Positions 11,203-24,824 of a stretch of 64,000 nt of DNA are shown here, piece after piece. Position numbers and translations under genes: made by a program. The notes beneath the pieces were generated by a model that saw nothing but the letters and a program-made list of their open reading frames with translations, ran no database searches and was not told the DNA's origin. Each line of letters starts with the position of its first letter. Positions within the stretch are counted from its first letter, which is position 1. Origin of the DNA: Oryzias latipes (lineage: Eukaryota; Chordata; Actinopteri; Beloniformes; Adrianichthyidae); assembly GCF_002234675.1 (NCBI RefSeq), contig NC_019859.2:30789434-30853433 (forward strand), in the 5' to 3' direction.

Positions 11203-13878
11203 CTGCAGACACACAGATCGATCAAGAATCGGATGTAAAACGGAGAAAAATCAGCACGTTTTGCGCTTGCAGTAAAAACGTCAGCAACAAAAAACATGTC
11301 TTTTTGACACTTTAGCAAAAAATGTTGACATGAAAGTAACAGGAATTCAGAAAATGTGAGAAAAATTGACACAAGAAATTTGGTTATGAATAGCAGAACT
11401 GCTGCATAGCTATGTGCTCGATTATCACCTGTTTTTACCTGCTCAGTCTCAGATGTTTGTCTTCAACCCGGTTCTGCTGCAAGTCCAGAAAAAGGGATGA
11501 GATCAGGTCGGGATGCGACAGCTTAAAGATATGAAAACCAACTCGGTTTTTCTTTAGAACCTCAAACAGCACAACTTTATCAAACTGCCTTCCTCAGTTG
11601 AACAAGACAACATGTTGCTATGGCAACTGCCTAACAACACTGCTGACGGCCTTTTTTTTCTTTAAAAAAAACTTTATTGATCACAACGATCCAATACAAA
11701 ACAGTTCAATACAATAAAAGAAAAAGAACAAGCCAAGGGTTTATTGTTACATTTTATACAAAAACATTAAAACTGACGCACAGATCGAGTGCTTTAATCG
11801 CTTTCTTATTGTCAGAATGTTTCATTGTGTTTATGTATTGTTTGACCTCATTGACAAAATTAGAGATATGATTTAAAAATTTGGATTTATGAATGTTCCA
11901 TTTGCATAAAAACGAAATGAGAAAAAAATATATAAAAAAACAATTATAAAATCAATTAAAAATAAAATAAAATATTTAAAAAAAACGTAATAAACATTGA
12001 TGGTTTACCATCTGTAAAACATTTAAACATAAAAATAAGAGTGCAGGCATGAACACCATAAATCAACATAAAAAGATTTACTTTCAAAAACTTTTCTTAA
12101 GAATACAATTATCAACTTTCTGTACCAAATCACTTTTAAACGTTTTTTTCCTGTTGAAGTGCAAACATGAAGAGCACAGAAACAGATTATTGCCATCAAA
12201 GAAGAACATAAAATGATATTTATTTTATTAAAATGTTTTCATAATGTTAAAAATGTTTTAAACTTTTTTTTCTTCACAAAGATAAAATACATGGTCATTT
12301 CCATTATTTTCTGCAGAAAAAAACATATTTCCTTTGACATTTTTTCATTTATGTTATAAATTCTGCAGAAAGAAATGTGATAAATTAAATAGCAAACATC
12401 TTAGGGCTCATTAGAGACCGAAGCTTAGAACATGACAGTTGTTGTTTCTGATGCAGGCTGCATGAAGTCCATAAATGTATTGTAGAAATCACACAGGAGG
12501 GCCACATGCTCTGGCCATTTCGCTCCTTCCCTCCTGCTGCAGGGGGCTGTGTGGTCTCCATGGTGGTGCTGGGGGTCTTTATCAGTGGTAGTAGGTCGTC
12601 AAGCATCAGCAGGAGTCAGAGCTGCATTATCTGCGAGGAGACAGCAGTCAGTCTTTACGCGGTGAGGGCAGATAATCAGCCGGCAGGCTTTAATCACCCT
12701 AAACACACAGGTCTTCTCAGAAGATGCTTGATCCTCGCCAGAAGCGTGGTGAGCGGGAGCGGGATGACTCGCTTCAACCCCTTAAGGCCAAAAAATAAAT
12801 AAATAAATAAAAATTAACAGCAGGAAAATTATCTCTATTTTAAATTACAATCAAATGTTGAAAAAAGGTTTGTATCTGTGGAGAAGACTAAAACTGCAAA
12901 GGCTTTTGAGTTTTATTAAGCAAAAAACTAAAATAATTAAATGTTTGATCATCAAGACTATTTTTAAATACCATATTTCATGAATTTTTATTTAGATATT
13001 TGAAGGATTTTTTTCTTACCTCAAAGCTGCAATACATTTATTTAACTTGTTTATGAACACTGGAAGAATTTATCCTTTTCTGTAAAAATACTTCATCTGT
13101 TTTTTCCCCTATCTTTTAGAGACCTTAATTCTGGCATAAAGATAAAAACCAAACTTCAGGTTCACAGCAAAAGTAATTTAAATGTACGATCTCTGTTTAA
13201 TAAAAGGGATGTGTAATATTTACGGCTGCATTTATAGAGTTTTTAAAGAGGAAACAGCTGTAATTGTGTTTTCAAACTACAATTACATTCCTTGCTTTGG
13301 CTGATAAAACCAGCAGTCCATTCGTTTCCCTCAACCAACAGTCAGGTGTGAACGAGCAGCTTCTGGGGGCAGGAATACAACGTTTACCACCCAGTATTCT
13401 CAATAAAAAGGAAATATTCATTAAAGCGTATCTGCAGTATGGGTCTTGTAGAGGCGGTGATTCCTCGTGGTAAGTGTGAGGTGAACAAAAGTTTCCTGAG
13501 ATAAAGTATAAGAATCTCTCTGAACAGAAAGGCAGAGAGTGGAGATATTACAGTTTAGAGAGTCTGAACCTCCAGCCTTGGAGGTGTAAAAAAAGGACAC
13601 AACAGACGTATTCACGCTCATGCTCCTCCTTCTTCTAACGGTCAAAACCTACATGAAAAAGAGAGATTTGAAGTCAGACTAACAGCTGACAGCGATAGAC
13701 AAGAAAGAGGTGGGAGAGATAGCAGCAAGCTGAAAGAAGCAGCACTCTGTGGCCTGGAGCTTCCAGCAGACCAGAGTGGGACCAGGAACCAGCAGCTTTC
13801 TGTCCAACCAGCAACCTGGGGATGTAAAAAGGAGAAAAACGGACTGTGGATCCCCCTTCGGCTCCATCCAGGTTCTTC
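11203..13878. other. Spacer between the C22orf23 homologue and klf1
   Basis: The first 200-300 bases probably hold the 5' end of the C22orf23 transcript. From 11655 to 12380 the sequence is AT-rich, with A and T runs and no supportable gene. 12425-12534 holds a candidate exon listed separately. 12791-12812 is a short aaat repeat. The part near 13.6-13.88 kb should contain the klf1 promoter and 5'UTR, but I could not assign a TATA box or start site. Confidence 0.5.
12425..12534 (-). CDS. Unassigned candidate C-terminal exon
   Basis: On the - strand, a good acceptor (cccctgcag) is followed by an open frame of about 36 residues ending in a stop at 12427-12425. It reads REGAKWPEHVALLCDFYNTF and then MDFMQPASETTTVMF. 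The mix of aromatic and hydrophobic residues and the clean acceptor look like a real terminal exon. I could not name the family and saw no upstream exon to join it to. It may be a last exon of an unrecognised gene, a pseudo-exon or chance. Confidence 0.25.
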
Positions 13879-15856
<1,978 letters not shown>

Positions 15857-15898
15857 GGCTCCCATGCAACAGGACTGATCAGGACCATCACTAGCTTT

Positions 15899-16097
15899 TA
15901 ACCCTTGTGCTATCCTAGCCACTTTAACATTGGGAGTTGGGTCATCTAGACCCACCAAACAGTGCACTGAACCTTTGTTCTTCAATGATTTGTGATCTTC
16001 ACTGGTGTCCATGGATTACATGAAATCTTTCCACCTTTATCCACCTTTGTCACGGTAGGAATAACACGTCAAAGTCATCTAAGATAGCACAAGGGTT
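15899..16097. mobile_element. MITE, family A ('aacccttgtgctatc'), copy 1
   Basis: About 200 bp starting taacccttgtgctatcctag and ending with the reverse complement, gatagcacaagggtt, just after the klf1 stop codon and so in its 3'UTR. Internal wording (ggagttgggtcatctagacc, tcaatgatttgtgatcttca) is shared with copies at 34567 and 36527. Non-autonomous DNA transposon, class not settled. Confidence 0.8.
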
Positions 16098-16574
16098 CAA
16101 AAAGATACGTTTGATATCTAATCCTTCAGAAATCAGTTCATTCCTGCTCAACAAACCCCCATTCCACTAGATAACTGAAAAGAGGCGGCAGGATCATGTT
16201 TTTCATTTGGTGTCACTCATGTGCCCACCTGGGGGACCTGCACAGGTGTAACCACCTCCCTGTTGGCATTCAGCCTGCATGCCTCACCCAAAGAAAAACA
16301 CAAGGACTGTGCGCTTTATTGGCCAACAGCAAATGTGAAGTGAAGCTCGTAACGTGACAGGAATTTTTTTTTGTAGGTTCCTGAAGTATCAGAGTTCCTT
16401 TGACCATCACTGTACACACTGTGGGCAGCTCAACACTAACAGAAGATCTGTAGAAAAGGTGTCTGTTTTACAAAAGCAAGGATTATTGGCTCTCCCATCG
16501 CGTCACTGCCGACAGGATCTGATATCTTTGCGACTCTTGAGACTCAACCGGATTGTAATTTGAACGTCTATTAA

Positions 16575-16580
16575 AATAAA
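16575..16580 (+). terminator. Poly(A) signal of klf1
   Basis: AATAAA about 720 bases after the klf1 stop, in AT-rich sequence. A second AATAAA lies near 16630. Confidence 0.5.
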
Positions 16581-16639
16581 CTTTTTATTTAAATCTTAAT
16601 TTCATTCGTCGGCTAATTTTAACTTGAGCCAATAAATTC

Positions 16640-18945
16640 CTGTTTTCTTTTTTTCCATAAGCCGTTTTAAAGCTGTGATTATGCTTGAATCATTTATCTT
16701 CTTGCATATTTACAACCCCTTCGATCAGCAGCAGGTTCTTTATAATTGTACGTGGTTTTACATTTTTAAAGCTTTCAAGTCTGTCAGGTATTGTTTTCTT
16801 TGTAATAAAGATCATGCAGGAAATGCCTTTTGCAGAGTGGACTCATTCAGGTGGTGGTGGTCATTTTTAAGGCGGTCTCCTTCTTCATCCTTTGAGAACG
16901 TGCTACTTCATCATTTGTTCCCCCAAAAAAACTTCATTGTAAACATTAGGTTCAGTACATAATATTAATATACATTAATATACATTAATATAAACATATA
17001 ATTAACAATAGTATGAAATATAAATGAGATAAAGGGCCAGGGGTAGAAATTAACAAATAAAACCATACGAGTATACAAAGTAAGTATTATAAAACCTTGC
17101 AGATCAAACATTTTAAATAATCTAATGTTGGGAACAAATTTTGAGATGTTATACAGATTTTTTTTTTTCAATTAAATGATTCAACATATAGTTTGACCTC
17201 CACCAGAAATGAAAAAATTCTTATCGTTGAGAAATTGTACATTTATGAATGTAAAACCTCATGAGGTGTAGGATTACCTTAATTAATGTAAACAGCATAT
17301 TTCTATGTTGGTGAAAGTCAAACAATATATGTTACAATACAAGAAACAATACAAGAAAAGAAAAGGAGAGTACATTTTAAAGTGAAGAAATAACAGAAGA
17401 GTTTGACTCAGAAAAAAGAATCGAGGAAAAAAGGGGAAAAAGCCAAAGTAAATGAGTAACTGTTTCAGATGAAAGTATAAAATGTACACAGAAGATCAAT
17501 ATGGAATGTCTTTTCATGGTCAAATAAAATTTATAGGAATTTTTATTTTACCTTTATTGGAAAAAAGTTAAAATCATATAGATATTGTTTCCAATAATGA
17601 ATGAAAAGGTTACAGTATTTTCCTGAAAAATTGCTCAAATATCTCTACTATTTCTCCTTGAACAGGATGCAAAACTGATTTTACCAACAGTGGAAGAGAA
17701 AGACTGAAATTTAAAGAAGACTAGGTCTCTAATGAAATGACATAAATATTCCAGAAAGGTTTGCACCAAAAAAATTAGTTTATTCTCCAGGAGAAATTGG
17801 GATTTTATATTTATTAAGGAATTAAGTAAATGTGCTTTTGTGTTGAAGGGTTGATTACCCAAAATTATATTATTTTGAAAGCAAAAAATCTAGGAATAGA
17901 GATTTATGCTCAAAGAGAATATCTCTGTTTGTTCCAGATGATACAACCTAATAATATAATATAATCCCGATGATGTCATGACGAAGATCATCCTCCATCA
18001 TTCGTGAAGCCCTTTGATAGGACGTGAGACAAGGCCTGGTTCAAATTTCAGACATATTGTATTGACTGCACTTCAGCAACAATGATAATAATAATTAACT
18101 GAAAATCAAATAGCATTTAATAACAATGAGTGTTTGATGGTCTTCTCAATAGAACTTTTCACGCTTCCGTATTTCAAACCCGAAGTCACATCCGGTTGTT
18201 GTAGCACTAAATATTGGAAAGAAATGGCCCAATCCCCATTTTCAGAGAAGCATCATAGCCACAAGAAAAATCAGACATGGTGGCCATTTGTAAAGGTGGC
18301 TGCCATAGATGCAATTGTTACAAAAATGTTTAATGCTTCTTTGCCCCATTCTCAAAGATATGGGCTGTTCATCCATCAAATGCAGTCTCTTAACTTGCGG
18401 GGTACCTAGAGAATACTATTATTTGTGTATTTATATATTTTAAAGTCTTGGATTTTCTAGTGGGTAACGTGCTTTTTTGAAAGAGGGGAACGTATATTAA
18501 TATTGTTGTTTTGGTGGAATACTCCATTGCATTCATGCTGAATTCATTTCAGTATTTTTAAATCACATTTGTATTTTCTGGTAGAGTCACATATTTTGTT
18601 TCACCCTGTGGTGTAATACAGAATGTTTGAATTCTTGAACCTTGAATCTCGCCACCCCTCTACCTGGAGGATTTTAAGTGTCACCAGTCCACATAAAAAA
18701 GCATGCACAGAATAGGTGCAAATCTTTGTTTGAAAAATCATAATTCTGCATTTAACTAACTAACCCCCAAGACTTCAACACGTGTTTTTTTTTTTTTTTT
18801 TTGGTTTCTTTCTTTCTTTTTGAGATAAATGGGATAAATGAGATAATTCTACATCTAACTCCTATGGCAGTCACTTTGCTTAGTTTAATTCAGTCTAATT
18901 TTTGTGATGAGCCGGCGTTTCAGTTTGTGTATTGTAAGTGTTCAG
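16640..18945. other. AT-rich spacer without recognised gene
   Basis: Runs of A and T, short attaatat repeats near 16965-16995 and a 16-18 base T run near 18787. A faintly L1-ORF2-like - strand reading exists at about 17862-17640 but is too degenerate to support. An open frame at 18134-18409 (+) matches nothing I know. Confidence 0.4.
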
Positions 18946-19240
18946 GTTCAACATCATTCTGTGTTGTTGTACACCTTTCGACATGTCTCTTCAGGGGTCG
19001 CCACATGGATGCCCTTCCTGACCCAAAACCCTGGATTTTATCTGGGCTGGGGAGCGGCATCGGGAGACCCAGACTTGCCCCCCACCCCCCCACCTAGTTG
19101 CTACATAGTTAGGCAATAGTGTGAAGGATCTTGCCTAAGAACCCACACTGGATGAAGCTCATTGTGCCGGTTGGGAATTGAGCTGTTTTCCCATTCACCA
19201 GTCCTACCAACACCCAGCCAAGTGAGCCATCCAGTCGCTG
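18946..19240. repeat. Old interspersed repeat (retroelement 3'-tail type)
   Basis: Contains caggggtcgccacatggatg, cccttcctgacccaaaaccc and ctgggctggggagcggcatc, wording that recurs across fish genomes in old LINE-derived repeats. Strongly mutated; no coding capacity. Class assignment is tentative. Confidence 0.4.
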
Positions 19241-19397
19241 TTTATTCAGTCATTTTCATAAAATACAAATTAACAATTCATATTACTTTAAACTCTGGGT
19301 GAAAAACTGATGAAGAAGAGGGAATTGAGAACGATGAAAGTTTTTAGTCCTCAAACCGCCCTCATTGCTCACGCCAAGCGTGTTATGCCCATAGTGA

Positions 19398-19411
19398 CCA
19401 GCAGATGGCAG
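19398..19411 (+). promoter_or_regulatory. CTCF-like motif upstream of cep95
   Basis: CCAGCAGATGGCAG fits the core CTCF consensus (CCASYAGRKGGCRS) on the + strand, 207 bases before the cep95 start codon. A motif match only; no binding can be shown from sequence. Confidence 0.5.
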
Positions 19412-19617
19412 TGCAGGCTCGTGTGATTTGATTTCCGCAAACAACGAGATAACTAACATCCAATCAAATGAAAGCTCCGTTTTGAACGAGGACTTGGAAC
19501 TTCCTCTGATTGAAACTCACAACAACGCCGACCCCTCCGGCTCCGATCAGGATACACGGTTTCTCCGATAATTGTTTGTTTTGAAGCCCCGTTGTAGCCC
19601 TTTCTGTCACTTGTTTG

Positions 19618-22600
19618 ATGGGAACTCAGGATGGAGACACAAGTGAGTCCGCTTCCGTCTGTTGAAAGCTAACGACTTGACGCTAAAAAGTGTTAGCTAG
19701 CGTTAGCTGGATGTGTTTTGGCGTTCCTGTTGTCGCTGAACCTGACACCAGTTCTGCCTTTGGTCGAGGAAGTTGACATTTTAAAGATGTAGTTCACCCT
19801 TTCTCGTTTGGTGAATCTGTTTCATGGCGTTAACACAACCAGCTAACCACTTTTTCAGTGAAATGGCAAAGTTGTTCTTGACTTTACCCAAGACAAAAAA
19901 AAGTTAGCAGGTTTTGTAAAGTTTAACATTACTCGTTTAGGACGTTTCTCAATTAATCACAGTAACCAAATAATGGAATGTATCATTTGGAACAGTTAGC
20001 ATGTTTTTCCACAATAACTGTTAGCAGTTGAAGAATGAAACTAAAAAGCAAAGCTGCGATGTAATTAACCTAACGTCAAACTGCTGGAATCAATGTGTGA
20101 AAAACTTAAGCAAACATGCTTCCCGAGTCCCAGCATAACCTCCTTTGTCATTATCGTCTGTCCATTCTTGGTCTCTTTTCTGAAGATGACTCTGCCTTTC
20201 GTTTCGTCCACAGACTGGGTTGATGTGGCAAACGACCTACTCCGCCAGTGTCACCTGAGCCTGAGGCTGAGGGACATGACGGACTGTAATGCAGATGTTT
20301 TTGTGTCTCTGTACGAGAACATCCTCGGGGAGAAGGTTCCAGGTAAGAAGAAGAAGCTGAACGCTTCAAAGTCTGAACTTTTCTGTGGCGTTTGTGTTTT
20401 TCCTTGAATGCTATAAATGTATCCAGACCAGGAGTCTGCAACCTTAAACACTTCAAGAGGTCAATTTCTGGCTGACCGTAACCCAAAAAACCACTAAGTC
20501 TTACTTCACCCTATTTTTATGATCAATATAAATGAAATATTGTTTTTGGCTGACCAAGCGCATGATGGAAATGCACATGGCTGCATTGCCTCCATGTGTT
20601 TGAAGCGTGTTGTTGGTCGCACGTTTTTGTTCTCTGCAGTTGACCCATCCCCTGGGGGAGCAGTGAACTGCAGACACAGCCACGCTCAAGAATCATTTAG
20701 TGGTTTAACCCTAACTGTTATCCTAATTTCAACCTTTCCTCCGGGTCTGTGCAGCCAAGAAAAAAGCTCAGCACCAGCCCTACGTATTTTGAAAATTCAG
20801 TGCGAATACTCACTTTCAGAGTTATTTTTTTTTGTCACGAATAAAACAGAAACATCAGAATAAAAAATATTTTTTTTACTGTTTGACACAGTTTTCCATG
20901 ACCTTTTAAAATAACAAACACAGTCCCACATTAGATTATTATGCTGCAGCAAATGTAGTGTAATGTCAGCAGCCATACATTTGTAAACCTAACTAATCAC
21001 AACTCCGTTAACTGTAATATGTTTTTGGCCAAAGGTTCCACTCAACGTCTTTTCTTTTTCCCTAAAGTGGACAGTCCCCCTTATAATCTGAAGAGCGATT
21101 CTCATGGCATTGTGGGTACTGTAGTCAGGGAGGGATACACACTGTGCTGCAACTGCTAACCGTTGACTCATATGACTGTTTGTGTCTCTTGATGGGCCTT
21201 ATAGTCAGAAAACTTGTTTTTGTTTTGTTTTTCCATTAAAATGTTTTAACTTTTCTTCAATCAGACAGCTACAGTGGGGAGTAAAAGAGCCTCATGTGGC
21301 TCCAGAGCCTCGGGTTGCAGACCCCTGATCTAGACTGTGAAGTAGCTCGTATGTTAGTTATTATACGCATGATCTACATTAGCTTTATGTTAGGTACTCC
21401 CTACGGCCTGCTGGAGCCTACGCCATCTACCCCTAGGGAAGAACAAAAGCAGTTAAATCTGTCAGGAAACACTAACGAATTGTAGTCAGCATGTTTTTAA
21501 CATGAGGTCCATCGTTTTCTTTTACAGTTGATCAGTAAGCCTCACTACATTTTGCCTTTTAGCATGTTTGTGACATTTTGCTAACTGCATGCAAAAAACT
21601 ATATAACTTTAAGACATGCAAAATGTATTTTATCCTACTCTTTTTTGTGAACTGTTTATTTAATCAAAACAATGTTGGTAAATGAGATTTCTAGTAATAA
21701 AAGCTGATGCTTATTAGCACTTGCTGTAGAGACAGTAGTTGGACCTGTGGACCTCCTGCTGCAGGGGGACGAAGCACATGTCCTCAGACATTGCTGCTTG
21801 AATTCCTTTGGCTGTTATCGGTCAGCAGCATATTGTTGGTTGAAGGGCAAATATCTTTGGATTTCCATGAAAAAAAAGTCATAAAATTTCTTCCCCTTTT
21901 TTTTTTAAAGTGCGTTTAAATACAAACAGCTCAGTTACAGTTGGGTGAAGAAGCTGCGATATTTTGTCTAAATATGTCTGGAATGTTTCCCCAAGACCTG
22001 ACATGTCGCTCTGAGGCGTGAGCTCATGTCTGCAGTCTGAAATACGTGACATTGTTGTATCTTTGTGAGAGGTCATATTTTACTACATCTGTAGGATATT
22101 TAGTTTTCCTGCAGTTCTTGTTTTATCTGTTTTCCTCTTAGATTATATTGCAGTTCCATGCAGCCAAGAGGACGACGTCCATAATGTCCAGTCGGTGATC
22201 GATTCTCTGTCTCTGGATTATCTGCAGATCAGTCTCTCACACATCACAGGTACAACACAACTCTTTGCTACAACAAACTCTGATTAGTAGATGGGGGGGT
22301 TTTCTTGTCTTCCACTTTACTTTTACAATAAGATTGCTCATTTTCTGTATCATAAGAGAATTGAATATATTTTAGGGGAAAATATTGTCAGAGGAGACAA
22401 AGAGTCCATCCGGAACCTCCTGGAAATCTTTGATGGTCTGTTGGAATACCTCCATCAGGAGATCAATGCAGACTCACAGAATTCAGGTAAGCAAAGATTG
22501 TTTTCTTCTCTTCTTTCTTTTTCTCCTCATTTTTGATGCCATCAGTGAATGGGTGTACAGGCGTCTCAGCATTTTGTTCTTATCCAGAGGAAGCTAATAG

Positions 22601-24760
22601 TAGACTGACTCATTAGGCTCGTAGGAGAAGATTTTTTTTTTTTTTTACTGGGATTGCATGCATCATTATAAAACTCCCAATTAATAAAACTACACTTTGT
22701 GGGACTCGCTGGAGTTCTTGGTGTATTTTCTGACAGCTGAACAACTCGTCCTCACTTTGGTGAATAGAAGTTGTGGAGAAATCTTTGCCGCCATGTGACG
22801 TTGATGCCGAATCTTCCTGATTATCTGAACACGAATGCAGAGCTAACGAGCGCCTCCGCGTTACCTACGGGGTGTTACCCACGGGGGCGTTACCCACGGG
22901 GCGTTACCCACGGGGCGTTACCTACAGTAGCACTCACAATAGGCGTGTTTTGCATTGGTAGTTTGAATTCAATTAAAAAAAATTAAAAGGTTTTGGTCAG
23001 AAACTGATGGTGTCTTTTTTCAGCATTTATTTGTTTCAGACTATAAACATATACATGTGAAGATATACACACAAAGGCATATACACATTCAGAATTTTAT
23101 TTTTTATTTTATTTATTTTATAAGCAAATGTACCAACCATTTGGATGTGATTGGGACCAGCTAAAGCTCCGGAAATAGAAATTCCAGTTTTGTGTTTTAC
23201 TGCCAAAATGAATTTATGTTTGTTTTACATTTTTGATTTATTTTTTTTTAGCATATAAATCAGTAAACGCACTGCCCCTTTTTTGTGATGACAAACTGGT
23301 CTTTAGACATTTATCTGATCCATTAGGATTTTACTTTCTAAGGTGGTAGAAAAACGGTTTGCTTTTCAGTTGATCTGGTTCTGATTTCTATTTTTCCTTG
23401 TTTTGCTGTTATGCTCAGACGAACTGAAGGACGTTCTCGAGGAGGACGAGCACAGTGCAAACACAGAACGGGGGAGTCCTTGTGCCGCAGAGAAGGAGAC
23501 GCAGCCGGAGGGAGTGTCCCGGTCGTCCAGTGTAGAGTGAGTCCCACCACAAAAGAACAGGAAACAAAACATTTATGCTTTCATTTGTGAAGGATTGTCG
23601 GCGCCAGCTCTACTTTGTTTTACACCAAATTTAGTAAAGTCAACAGGATAAGATGTTAACTTTGCCCAACCTTTAAATTTGTAACCTTAAAATCTCCCAC
23701 TCCTTTACAGATCAATAATGGACTCTCCCCCGTAAATGTATCTTCATTTCAGCCGCAAAAACCCTCCGTTATGAGAGGGGAAACAGAATAGTAATTGCAG
23801 AACTGCTGTATGTCTTCCATCATATCACTCGGCTGAAGTGCTCATATATTTACACTCCTATTGAACGGAGTAATGATTTGGCAGCAGAGTCCACTTTAAA
23901 GGTTAATGCAGTTTATTTGGAACATTCTAGAATCTGATTTGACCAGTTTAGGATTCAGCTTCACTGTTATTTATTTATTTATTTATTTATTAGTTATTCG
24001 TTTAATCTGGGAACAAATGCAGCAGTCCACGGTGGGTCACATCGTTCTCTTGTGTTTAGATCTGCTGTTCAGTCCAGTAAACCATCCCTCCATTCCTGGT
24101 CTGCTGACGAAGTGGAATCAGCCAGTGAGCTCATGGGGCTGGGAGTCTCGGCGCGCACCTTTACTGGCAAACAAGGTAAAAACTAAATGCTGTTGTCATT
24201 GTGCGCCGCCACGGTGGGCCCCTTTGGAGTTTTTGTTCTCCTTCTGTGCTCGTAGTCAGTTCTCTAATCTGAAACTTTGGTTAGAGCTGCAGCTGAGGGA
24301 GAATTATGTCCGGCTTTGCAAACCTTTGAGGGCTTATTATGTCACTGCGTGGTTACGTTTACAAGGCTTTGAAATATTAAATTCTTCCTTTACATAAGAC
24401 GGTACCAATACATGGAATTACAAGTTTTATTCTTATTTTCAGTATTTCTGAAAATACCTTTAAGCAGCCAAAGTTATCTTTAGAAGGAGGGTAAATAATC
24501 CATCAATGTTGAACATTAGATTAAATTCATCTGTGATTTTGTGGATCTGAATGGAAGTGAGTAGGCAGTTACTGATGCATTTTTCTCCGTCAAACCTCAG
24601 GCACCGTTTCTCCTTCAGCGCCGGGAGACACTCAGCAACATCCAGAGTCTGAACTGCCCTCAGCTGTTGCTCTGCAGCCACCAATCCTGAGCGACACGCC
24701 GCACACTCGTGGTTCCAGCTCCCGGTCGCAGAGTCACCCGCCTGCAGCTGCCGGCATCAG

Positions 24761-24824
<64 letters not shown>

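Noticed and set aside
13264..13473. 69-codon + strand ORF upstream of klf1
   Set aside because: No splice or family support; unlike the KLF N-terminus, which starts at 13879.
13846..13878. Upstream in-frame ATG of klf1
   Set aside because: Would add 11 residues not seen in the KLF subgroup; the 13879 ATG gives the typical start.
17635..17862. - strand ORF resembling L1 ORF2
   Set aside because: Similarity is too faint to separate from AT-rich chance sequence.
19631..19642. Second ATG as the cep95 start
   Set aside because: Its frame does not join exon 2 in phase; the ATG at 19618 does.
23906..24397. 163-codon + strand ORF
   Set aside because: It overlaps the cep95 exon 24060-24175 in a different frame and continues into intron; the family match is in the spliced frame.
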